Positions 1 through 5,083 of a stretch of DNA of 15,583 bases are shown in pieces. Source of the DNA: Chloroflexota bacterium (lineage in GTDB: Bacteria > Chloroflexota > Dehalococcoidia > SZUA-161 > SpSt-899); the NCBI GenBank assembly GCA_018725455.1, contig QLUN01000007.1:1-15583 (forward strand), read 5' to 3'. The position numbers were made by a program, and so were the translations under genes. Numbering within the stretch: the stretch's first letter is position 1; every line of letters begins with the position of its first letter. The notes under the pieces are model-generated. The model had not been told where the DNA came from. It ran no database searches and saw only the letters and a list, made by a program, of their open reading frames with translations.

Positions 1-2
1 CG

Positions 3-995
3 CTAGATATAGAGACTCTTGCCTCCGCTTCCCGCCTGGTCGATCAGCTCGATCACCGTGGCCTTGATCCGTTCCCTGATCCTCTGCGAGACAATCCTGG
101 GATCGAAGGCATTCTTCACCGGGGACCAACCCTCGATGCCGAAGATATCCTCGGTGCTTATCTCGGTGCCCTTTGGCGGAACGATCCCCTGGGAGTGCCC
201 CAGATAGAAGTCATGGGCCGTGCGGGCGAACTCGTATTGATAGTGGGTATCCTTGTTCAGCTTGCAGACCCCATATTCAATCACGCGGCGGACCTGCTCT
301 GGCAGGAGCCCCGAGGTGCCGTGCAGCACTAAGGGGATCTCAAAGCGCTGCTCCTTGAGTGCCTCGTTCACCTGGGCGGCGATGTCCAACCGCAGCTTGA
401 TATCCTTCCCTCTGGAGACCCCGTGTTGCGTCCCGATGGAGATGGCCAGGAGATCTGCCCCCGTCCTGCGGATAAATTCCACTGCCTCATCGGGGGCAGT
501 GTAGAAGGCCTCATCGCTCACAATCTCGTCTTCGACGCCCTTGATCAATCCCAACTCCGCTTCGACCAGGATTCCTCTATGGTGGGCCATCTCAACCACC
601 TCGCGGCTGATCCGCACGTTTTCCTCGAAGGGCTCCTTTGAAGCATCGATCATGATCGAGGAGGGAATATCCTCCTCGATTGCAGCCTGAACAAAATCCA
701 TATGGGCTTTGGTCATATGGTCGAGATTGAGAAAGCCCCCGATCTGATAATTCCTTGCCAACTCCTTGATGTAATAGGAAAGGACTCGCAGGCCGGGGAT
801 TGCCTGGCCGCCACCGGCGAACATCGCTGCAGAGAAACTGATCTGTAAGACCAGATCGGATCTCTTCTCCTGGGAGCCTTCCAGTAACCCGATCAGGGTG
901 TTCGGCTCGGCGATATTACTGGCGACGAAGGCATAGCCGTCTTTCTTAGCTCTCTGATAGACTCTCCTGAGCTCTTCTCCACCTTTAAAAGGCAT
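3..995 (-). CDS. Class II fructose-bisphosphate (ketose-bisphosphate) aldolase family protein
   Basis: A 330-residue protein of the zinc-dependent class II aldolase family, which reversibly splits fructose 1,6-bisphosphate or related ketose bisphosphates in the cytoplasm. Visible family motifs are LDH at 91-93 (catalytic Asp and first zinc His), MIDAS at 115-119, EAELG at 145-149, GTQHG with H191, LHGTSG with H225, and KLNKDT at 245-250. The order and spacing fit a complete enzyme. Several motifs differ from the textbook forms (GTSHG, HGGSG, KINIDTD), so the exact substrate is uncertain; fructose bisphosphate is the default guess. The start overlaps the end of the upstream PGI/PMI gene by 11 bases, so the two are probably translated as a pair in sugar phosphate metabolism. 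The stop is only two bases from the window edge, so the gene is complete. Confidence 0.85.
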   Translation of the reverse strand: MPFKGGEELRRVYQRAKKDGYAFVASNIAEPNTLIGLLEGSQEKRSDLVLQISFSAAMFAGGGQAIPGLRVLSYYIKELARNYQIGGFLNLDHMTKAHMDFVQAAIEEDIPSSIMIDASKEPFEENVRISREVVEMAHHRGILVEAELGLIKGVEDEIVSDEAFYTAPDEAVEFIRRTGADLLAISIGTQHGVSRGKDIKLRLDIAAQVNEALKEQRFEIPLVLHGTSGLLPEQVRRVIEYGVCKLNKDTHYQYEFARTAHDFYLGHSQGIVPPKGTEISTEDIFGIEGWSPVKNAFDPRIVSQRIRERIKATVIELIDQAGSGGKSLYI

Positions 996-2052
996 CTTTC
1001 TCTCCTCCCCCCGCCATTTCTCCGGCCTTCAGTTCTTTTTTCAACTCTTCGATCAAAGAAACAGGGGTCGGATCGACCCCGTTTAAGAGGGCGAGATAGA
1101 AGCTTACGTAGTCACCGAGGTAAATCTGAGAGAAGACCTGGGCGATCTCACTCGCACCCGCCGCCACAACCTCGGTGAAGCGGAGCTTCTTGCTGAACAG
1201 ACCCTTCATGATCCTGATGCGGTCAAGGTTCCCAGGCAGGTCATAATCGTTCCGAAGGAAAACAACGAGCTGGTTTGCCAGTAGTTCCACCCCTACTAGA
1301 GCGAGTATCTCGTTATGGTTCAACTCCGGGATGACGTTCCAGAATGCCGCTTGCTTGGCGTTCTCGTTTATCTGGGTCTTCCATCGCATCGCAACGAGAT
1401 CGGTGTTGTCCGTGGTCCCGTAGACTAGAGGAACGCTGCCGAACAGGGTGCGAGCCAGCTTCTTCGCCGGATTCTCTGCGGTTGGAACGGCGCAGGTGCA
1501 TTGAGTCTCTATCGCCCGAAGCCCTTGCATCACGCCTTCCCAGGGAACCTTTAGGGCTCCGATTCTGGACATCACCTCAAGCAATGGGATGGAAAGATAT
1601 CCGATCGCCGCCCGAGGTTGGTAACCTGAGGGAATCTTCAAAAACGGGATTCGATGAGTTCTGGCGATTTCCTCCATTCTTCCTCCGCTTGAGATGCAGA
1701 GTGCAGGGATAGCCCTCTCGACCCCTTGATCGAGAGCCGAGAGGGTCTCCTCCGTATTCCCGGAGTAGCTGATCGCCACCAGCAAAGTGTGCCTGTCGGC
1801 AAATCCAGGCAAAGAGTAATTCCGGTTGACAAAGAGAGGAATCCGCGAAAAGCGCCGCGCCATCTCTCCAGCCATTGCCGAGCCACCCATCCCGCAAACG
1901 ATGATCTTGTCGAGCTTCTCTATCGCCGGGCTCTCGAATCGTTCCCCGATTTCGACTGCGTCCCGACACTGGTCCGGAAAGCGGTCGAGGACCGCCTTCA
2001 TCCCTTCCCGGTCGTATCTTTCAAGGAGTTCTCCACTGTCCAGGCTGTTCAT
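985..2052 (-). CDS. Bifunctional phosphoglucose/phosphomannose isomerase
   Basis: A 355-residue SIS-domain isomerase of the PGI/PMI family, interconverting glucose 6-phosphate or mannose 6-phosphate with fructose 6-phosphate. The first SIS domain carries CGMGGSAMAGE at 53-63 and SYSGNTEET at 95-103, the sugar phosphate loop. The second half carries RWKTQINENAK with E230, and H246 in ELNHNE. The 16-residue spacing of these two matches the catalytic Glu and His known in archaeal PGI/PMI enzymes. The length is normal for this family and much shorter than classical PGI. It overlaps the aldolase gene downstream by 11 bases, which supports a glycolytic or gluconeogenic pair. No clear Shine-Dalgarno site precedes the ATG; the leader instead carries small palindromes. 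Confidence 0.88.
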   Translation of the reverse strand: MNSLDSGELLERYDREGMKAVLDRFPDQCRDAVEIGERFESPAIEKLDKIIVCGMGGSAMAGEMARRFSRIPLFVNRNYSLPGFADRHTLLVAISYSGNTEETLSALDQGVERAIPALCISSGGRMEEIARTHRIPFLKIPSGYQPRAAIGYLSIPLLEVMSRIGALKVPWEGVMQGLRAIETQCTCAVPTAENPAKKLARTLFGSVPLVYGTTDNTDLVAMRWKTQINENAKQAAFWNVIPELNHNEILALVGVELLANQLVVFLRNDYDLPGNLDRIRIMKGLFSKKLRFTEVVAAGASEIAQVFSQIYLGDYVSFYLALLNGVDPTPVSLIEELKKELKAGEMAGGGEKDAF

Positions 2053-2067
2053 ATCAGGTCGATGATA

Positions 2068-2127
2068 GCAGGCTTTATGCCTGCGAAGGATCTATCGCCA
2101 TGCCCGGGCGCACCCATAAAGGGTGCG
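2068..2127. repeat. Two small palindromes with matching TTTAT/ATAAA loops, upstream of PGI/PMI
   Basis: The 140-base gap between the isomerase start and tRNA-Cys has no gene. It holds two perfect stem-loops. The first has GCAGGC at 2068-2073, loop TTTAT, and GCCTGC at 2079-2084. The second has CGCACCC at 2109-2115, loop ATAAA, and GGGTGCG at 2121-2127. The loops are reverse complements, so the two units look like members of one REP-like type in opposite orientation with different stems. A weak hairpin with a short T run lies just downstream of tRNA-Cys (about 2160-2185, minus strand) and could help termination. Confidence 0.6.
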
Positions 2128-2193
2128 GCTACAAGATTGAAATTCCCATGCCGCAAGTCTATCAAAAGGGGGGTTACTCCCACTGAGATAGAG

Positions 2194-2269
2194 TGGAGGC
2201 GACGGGCGGATTCGAACCGCCGAATAGGGGTTTTGCAGACCCCCGCCTTAACCACTTGGCCACGTCGCC
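2194..2269 (-). tRNA. tRNA-Cys (GCA)
   Basis: The minus strand folds as a complete cloverleaf of 76 bases including an encoded CCA. The acceptor is GGCGACG paired with CGTCGCC, with discriminator U. The anticodon loop CTGCAAA gives GCA for cysteine. The T loop is TTCGAAT within a GGCGG/CCGCC stem. It is the last of five tRNA genes in the cluster. Confidence 0.95.
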
Positions 2270-2293
2270 CCTCATATCAGGAACTCCTTTCAT

Positions 2294-2368
2294 TGGAGCG
2301 GAAGACGAGATTCGAACTCGCGATCTCCTCCTTGGGAGGGAGGCGCTCTACCACTGAGCTACTTCCGC
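2294..2368 (-). tRNA. tRNA-Gly (CCC)
   Basis: A cloverleaf of 75 bases with encoded CCA. The acceptor is GCGGAAG/CTTCCGC. The anticodon stem CCTCC/GGAGG encloses the loop CTCCCAA, giving anticodon CCC for glycine. It lies one base from tRNA-Leu upstream. Confidence 0.95.
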
Positions 2369-2369
2369 A

Positions 2370-2456
2370 TGGTGCCGAGGAGGAGATTTGAACTCCTACG
2401 GGCTTTCGCCCACCACCCCCTCAAGATGGCGTGTCTACCGATTCCACCACCTCGGC
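2370..2456 (-). tRNA. tRNA-Leu (GAG)
   Basis: A class II tRNA of 87 bases with a long variable arm (GGGC/GCCC hairpin) and an encoded CCA. The acceptor is GCCGAGG/CCTCGGC with discriminator A. The loop TTGAGGG gives anticodon GAG for leucine. Confidence 0.94.
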
Positions 2457-2461
2457 ATGAC

Positions 2462-2538
2462 TGGCAGGGGTGGCAGGACTCGAACCCGCGACCTGCGGTT
2501 TTGGAGACCGCCGCTCTTCCAGACTGAGCTACACCCCT
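2462..2538 (-). tRNA. tRNA-Trp (CCA)
   Basis: A cloverleaf of 77 bases with encoded CCA. The acceptor is AGGGGTG/CACCCCT with discriminator G, the usual base for tRNA-Trp. The anticodon loop CTCCAAA gives CCA for tryptophan. A perfect TATAAT on the minus strand at 2552-2557, just upstream, could be a weak internal promoter, but no good -35 box accompanies it. Confidence 0.95.
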
Positions 2539-2578
2539 ACTTAACCTCTATATTATACAACATTTGATCCAACTCTTC

Positions 2579-2651
2579 TACCCCTGGGGCGACTCGAACG
2601 CCCGACACGCGGTTTAGGAAACCGCTGCTCTATCCTCTGAGCTACAGGGGC
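2579..2651 (-). tRNA. tRNA-Arg (CCT)
   Basis: A cloverleaf of 73 bases. The anticodon stem GCGGT/ACCGC encloses TTCCTAA, giving CCT, which reads AGG. The T arm is GGGCG-TTCGAGT-CGCCC. The acceptor 5' strand GCCCCTG pairs with CAGGGGT, ending in a G-U pair. The bases after the discriminator are GAA, so CCA is not encoded, unlike the other seven tRNA genes here. It is first in the cluster, about 26 bases after the predicted transcription start. Confidence 0.92.
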
Positions 2652-2683
2652 ACGCTATAGCTAGTTAATATTACGCTGACTAT

Positions 2684-2712
2684 ATTCTAATTCATCTACC
2701 GGCTCTTGGCAA
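2684..2712 (-). promoter_or_regulatory. Sigma-70 promoter of the five-tRNA cluster
   Basis: On the minus strand TTGCCA (2712-2707) and TAGAAT (2689-2684) are separated by exactly 17 bases. Transcription would start near 2677 and read tRNA-Arg, Trp, Leu, Gly and Cys. Its -35 box lies nine bases from the -35 box of the divergent plus-strand promoter. Confidence 0.7.
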
Positions 2713-2721
2713 GTCGCCCTA

Positions 2722-2750
2722 TTGACTGATCGCTATCTATGTGTTAGTAT
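2722..2750 (+). promoter_or_regulatory. Sigma-70 promoter of the small zinc-ribbon gene
   Basis: TTGACT (2722-2727) and TAGTAT (2745-2750) are 17 bases apart. The start would be near 2757, giving a short leader before the strong Shine-Dalgarno sequence AAGGAGGA at 2769-2776 and the ATG at 2781. Confidence 0.75.
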
Positions 2751-2780
2751 GCAGTTAAAATCCACGATAAGGAGGAAGAT

Positions 2781-2924
2781 ATGCAGGCCTATTGCGTAAA
2801 GTGCAGAGCTAAGGTGGAGATTAAGGACCCCCAAGCTATTACCTTCAAGAATGGGCGTCCGGCAACTCGAGGGCTTTGTCCCGCTTGCGGCACCAAGGTT
2901 TTTCGTATTGGTAAGGCTAGCTAA
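2781..2924 (+). CDS. Small zinc-ribbon protein, DUF5679-like (47 residues)
   Basis: A 47-residue protein starting MQAYCVKCRAK and ending FRIGKAS. It has two CxxC knuckles, C5/C8 and C33/C36, which should bind one zinc ion as a small ribbon. The stretch NGRPATRG between the knuckles is, from memory, typical of the short DUF5679 proteins seen in Chloroflexota and other phyla, whose function is unknown to me. The reading is well supported: perfect ribosome-binding site AAGGAGGA five bases before ATG, a good promoter, and composition like neighbouring genes. It lies between two tRNA clusters and is transcribed divergently from the first. Basic residues and the zinc ribbon would allow nucleic acid binding, but that is a guess. 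Confidence 0.85.
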   Translation: MQAYCVKCRAKVEIKDPQAITFKNGRPATRGLCPACGTKVFRIGKAS

Positions 2925-2969
2925 CTATCCCGTTGCTTACGGCAAGAGGAACGCCCAGGCCCAGATGAG

Positions 2970-3027
2970 GGCCTACGGATAGGCCAGGTCAAAGTTACAA
3001 GCGGGTTGCCTGGCCGATCCGTAGGCC
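2970..3027. repeat. Strong inverted repeat (18 of 19 pairs) in a 268-base gene-free gap
   Basis: The gap 2925-3192 has no convincing gene. It contains a hairpin with GGCCTACGGAT (2970-2980), an A/G mismatch, and GGCCAGG (2982-2988). These pair with CCTGGCC (3009-3015) and ATCCGTAGGCC (3017-3027) around a 20-base loop. A competing small hairpin AGGCCC/GGGCCT overlaps the left arm at about 2958-2973. Smaller stems follow (CCGTC/GACGG near 3036-3059, TCACC/GGTGA near 3138-3152). No T run follows, so it is not a standard terminator. It could be a structured RNA, a mobile repeat or the 3' end of the small-gene transcript. Confidence 0.6.
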
Positions 3028-3192
3028 AACCAGCACCGTCAGTTAAGTCGACTAGACGGAAGAGGGAGGGGTTTGCATCATTGTTCGTGCTGCCAGTGGA
3101 GAGCGCTACCTCTTTCGACGGGTAAGGATTGGGTGTGTCACCTACAGGGTGAAGGTAAGTGAATCGGTGTTCGCGGATCCATGCATTTGCTA

Positions 3193-3269
3193 TGGTGGGC
3201 GATAGAGGACTTGAACCTCTGACCCCTTGCGTGTAAAGCAAGTGCTCTGGCCAACTGAGCTAATCGCCC
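3193..3269 (-). tRNA. tRNA-Val (TAC)
   Basis: A cloverleaf of 77 bases with encoded CCA. The acceptor is GGGCGAT/ATCGCCC with discriminator A. The anticodon stem CTTGC/GCAAG encloses TTTACAC, giving TAC for valine. It follows tRNA-Arg by three bases. Confidence 0.95.
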
Positions 3270-3272
3270 CTC

Positions 3273-3350
3273 TGGCACGCCCGGCGGGACTTGAACCCGC
3301 GACCTCAGCCTCCGCAGGGCTGCGCTCTATCCATACTGAGCTACAGGCGC
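3273..3350 (-). tRNA. tRNA-Arg (GCG)
   Basis: A cloverleaf of 78 bases with encoded CCA and discriminator G. The anticodon stem CAGCC/GGCTG encloses CTGCGGA, giving GCG, which reads CGC and probably CGU as arginine. Most bacteria read these codons with an ACG anticodon edited to inosine. The acceptor GCGCCTG/CGGGCGT has G-U pairs at 1-72 and 6-67. Confidence 0.92.
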
Positions 3351-3397
3351 CTATTGACCACGAAAGCATTGAAATGATGCCCTTGAGCAAGAATCGC

Positions 3398-3483
3398 TGG
3401 TGCCGAAGGAGGGATTTGAACCCTCATATCCTTACGGACACTGCGCCCTGAACGCAGCGCGTCTGCCATTCCGCCACTTCGGC
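3398..3483 (-). tRNA. tRNA-Leu (CAG)
   Basis: A class II tRNA of 86 bases with a long variable arm (TGTCC...GGATA) and encoded CCA. The acceptor is GCCGAAG/CTTCGGC with discriminator A. The stem CTGCG/CGCAG encloses TTCAGGG, giving CAG for leucine. It is first in the three-tRNA cluster. Confidence 0.94.
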
Positions 3484-3493
3484 CCGGTGATTC

Positions 3494-3522
3494 AATGTAT
3501 CATAACCATCAACTACTGTCAA
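3494..3522 (-). promoter_or_regulatory. Strong promoter of the Leu-Arg-Val tRNA cluster
   Basis: Consensus TTGACA (3522-3517) and TACATT (3499-3494) are 17 bases apart on the minus strand, with a TGA just before the -10 (extended -10). The predicted start near 3487 leaves only about four bases before the tRNA-Leu 5' end. Confidence 0.8.
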
Positions 3523-3575
3523 GAACAAGAAATTAGTCCCTAAAATCTTGCGCAAAATGGCAAAAGAATTGAAAT

Positions 3576-3753
3576 CCCAAATTCCGAGCGCCAATTTCCA
3601 AACAAATTTCAATGACCAATGACGAAATAGATGTTTGTCAGCAGAGGCAGATACCCCATCTCCCCTTACCGAGCGTGGGAACCCGGCCTGCTGGTTTGAT
3701 TATTGAGATTTTGATATTATTTGGAACTTGGGATTTGGACATTGAAATTTCCC
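3576..3753. repeat. AT-rich heptad array A, split palindrome between tRNA-Leu and aroK
   Basis: Seven-base words can be read in phase from 3576 to 3624 (CCCAAAT, GCCAATT, TCCAAAC, then AATGACC and AATGACG). A mirror set runs from 3698 to 3753 (GATTATT, ATTTGGA, ACTTGGG, ATTTGGA, CATTGAA). Left words carry CCAA or AATGAC, right words TTGG or CATTG, so the arms are roughly complementary. The spacer of about 73 bases is unusually long. The right arm overlaps the end of aroK and supplies its stop codon. The rest of the 216-base gap holds only the tRNA promoter. Confidence 0.6.
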
Positions 3754-4407
3754 GAACTGCCTTTTTGGTTCCGTCTCGTTCGGGATAGGAGGATAGCTTT
3801 CGGTGGCCGTCATTGCCACAGGGGAGTCTGCAGTCCCCCGCCCCTCGACTCTCGACTCTTGCCTGCGGATATAATTCCAGCCGCGGATGACCTCGGCGGC
3901 GACCTCTTCCAGGGTAAGGCAATCGGTATGCACTGTCCAGTCGGCCACGGCATAGTAAGGCTGACGAAACTCCTTGAGCCGGGCAATGCGTCTCTCGGGG
4001 TCAGGCCCGAAAAGCAAGGGGCGAACCACTTTACTTTCACCTTTCTTATCATCGATGAGCAAGCGACTGTAGATAGTCTCGGGTGCAGCTTCGAGGCAGA
4101 CCACCACGCCGGACTTTTTCATCAGCTCGCGATTTTCGGCGGCGAGGATTATGCCCCCGCCGGTGGCAACGACCATCTCCTTTCCGGGGCAGACATTTAC
4201 GAGGGCTTGACGCTCCAGCTCCCGGAAATACTCCTCGCCATCCTCAGCGAATATCTCCGGGATCGGCTTTTTGGCCTGGGCCACGATCTCATCGTCGGTA
4301 TCGGTGAAGTCCCAGCCGAGTCGCTCCGCTACCGCTCGACCAACCTGTGATTTGCCGCTGTAAGAGAACCCGATCAGGAAGATGTTGCTAAGATTTTTTT
4401 CACCCAT
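3700..4407 (-). CDS. aroK: Shikimate kinase with repeat-coded C-terminal tail
   Basis: This 235-residue protein phosphorylates shikimate at the 3-hydroxyl with ATP in the aromatic amino acid pathway. The P-loop is GFSYSGKS at 13-20, the shikimate-binding DTD is at 36-38, R62 lies in FRELE, the GGG motif is at 83-85, and the lid arginine is in VRPLL. RQPYY follows near residue 147. Shikimate kinases usually end near 170-180 residues; here the fold seems complete near residue 181. The last 55 residues are low in conserved character and are coded by heptad arrays B and A, which also give the stop. The start lies just after heptad array C, so no Shine-Dalgarno site is visible. No other aro genes are present in the window. 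Confidence 0.9.
   Translation of the reverse strand: MGEKNLSNIFLIGFSYSGKSQVGRAVAERLGWDFTDTDDEIVAQAKKPIPEIFAEDGEEYFRELERQALVNVCPGKEMVVATGGGIILAAENRELMKKSGVVVCLEAAPETIYSRLLIDDKKGESKVVRPLLFGPDPERRIARLKEFRQPYYAVADWTVHTDCLTLEEVAAEVIRGWNYIRRQESRVEGRGTADSPVAMTATESYPPIPNETEPKRQFGKFQCPNPKFQIISKSQ
3822..3860. repeat. Heptad array B, inside the aroK 3' end
   Basis: Left heptads GGGAGTC and TGCAGTC (3822-3835) are followed by the C-rich spacer CCCCGCCCCTC (3836-3846), then GACTCTC and GACTCTT (3847-3860). The GTC and GAC cores mirror each other around the spacer. It is read as part of the non-conserved AroK tail. Confidence 0.65.
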
Positions 4408-4410
4408 TTC

Positions 4411-4442
4411 TAAGGGTTGGGGGTTATCCCCTATCCCTTATC
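4411..4442. repeat. Heptad array C, at the ricT/aroK junction
   Basis: Words GGTTGGG, GGTTATC, CCCTATC and CCTTATC run in seven-base phase from 4415 to 4442. On the minus strand AAGGG and GGGG pair with CCCC and CCCTT around ATAA, making a hairpin. It supplies the last codons and stop of ricT and fills the gap before the aroK start. It closely resembles array E at the cysS/holB junction. Confidence 0.6.
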
Positions 4443-5083
4443 TCCAGATATTGCTCATGCTCGTACTTGAGGCAGCAGAGCAATTTCCCACAGACACCCG
4501 ATATCATGGCCGGGTTAAGTGAGAGGCCCTGATCGCGAGCCATCTTGACCGAGATGGGATCGAACTTGCAAAGGCAGGTGCAGCAACACAGTAGCCGACC
4601 GCACCTCCCGATGCCACCGAGTAGTTTGGCTACATCCCGTGCCCCTACCTGCCGCAGTTCCACCCGAGCCTTAAAGAGGGAGCCCATTTCTCTTAGCAGG
4701 GCACGGAAGTCCACCTTGCTCTCGGCGCTGAAATAGACCGTCAGACGGTTGCCATCGAAATTGTATTCCGCGGCGATGACTTTCATGGGGAGGTCATGTC
4801 TGGCAACGAGTTCGGCACACTTGATCACCGTCTCCTTCTCCGAAGCCTTTAGTTCTACCGCCTTGCTTATCTCGCCGGTCTCCACTCTGCGCACCACCGA
4901 CTTCAACGGCTCCTGAACTTCGCTGTGCGGGACCTCCCTGGGAGCGGTGACTATCTTGCCCAGGGACTCCCCGCGGGCGGTGTCCACCACTACCCAATCA
5001 CCGACCTCGAAGTCGACGCCTGCCGGGGCAAAGTGATAAACCGTCCCGGCCTGCTGGAAACGAACGCCGACTACCTCAGGCAT
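4424..5083 (-). CDS. ricT: PSP1/RicT family regulatory iron-sulfur protein
   Basis: A 219-residue protein of the PSP1 (YaaT/RicT) family. In Bacillus, RicT forms a Fe-S complex with RicA and RicF that supports RNA cleavage by RNase Y. The signature is present: GIGRCGRLLCC (C161, C166, C167), further cysteines at 168, 170 and 172, and SGVCGKLLCCL (C198, C203, C204). I chose the ATG at 5083, giving MPEVVGV as in homologues, with AGAGG six bases upstream; an ATG at 5101 would add six residues. The gene overlaps the end of holB by eight bases, the same holB-ricT order as Bacillus. Its last codons and stop lie in heptad array C, so the C-terminus may have been trimmed or replaced. Confidence 0.88.
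   Translation of the reverse strand: MPEVVGVRFQQAGTVYHFAPAGVDFEVGDWVVVDTARGESLGKIVTAPREVPHSEVQEPLKSVVRRVETGEISKAVELKASEKETVIKCAELVARHDLPMKVIAAEYNFDGNRLTVYFSAESKVDFRALLREMGSLFKARVELRQVGARDVAKLLGGIGRCGRLLCCCTCLCKFDPISVKMARDQGLSLNPAMISGVCGKLLCCLKYEHEQYLEIRDRG

Noticed and set aside
1726..2391. Plus-strand open frame of 221 codons
   Set aside because: It runs antisense through the isomerase and across two tRNA genes on the other strand, so it cannot be a real protein gene.
2552..2557. Internal promoter before tRNA-Trp (perfect TATAAT on the minus strand)
   Set aside because: No acceptable -35 box at 16-18 bases; the cluster is explained by the promoter at 2684-2712.
2921..3241. Minus-strand open frame of 106 codons in the tRNA gap
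   Set aside because: It starts inside tRNA-Val, crosses the strong hairpin, has no ribosome-binding site and reads as low-meaning sequence.
3721..4350. Plus-strand open frame of 209 codons
   Set aside because: Antisense to aroK with no start signals; the P-loop and GGG motifs on the other strand decide the matter.
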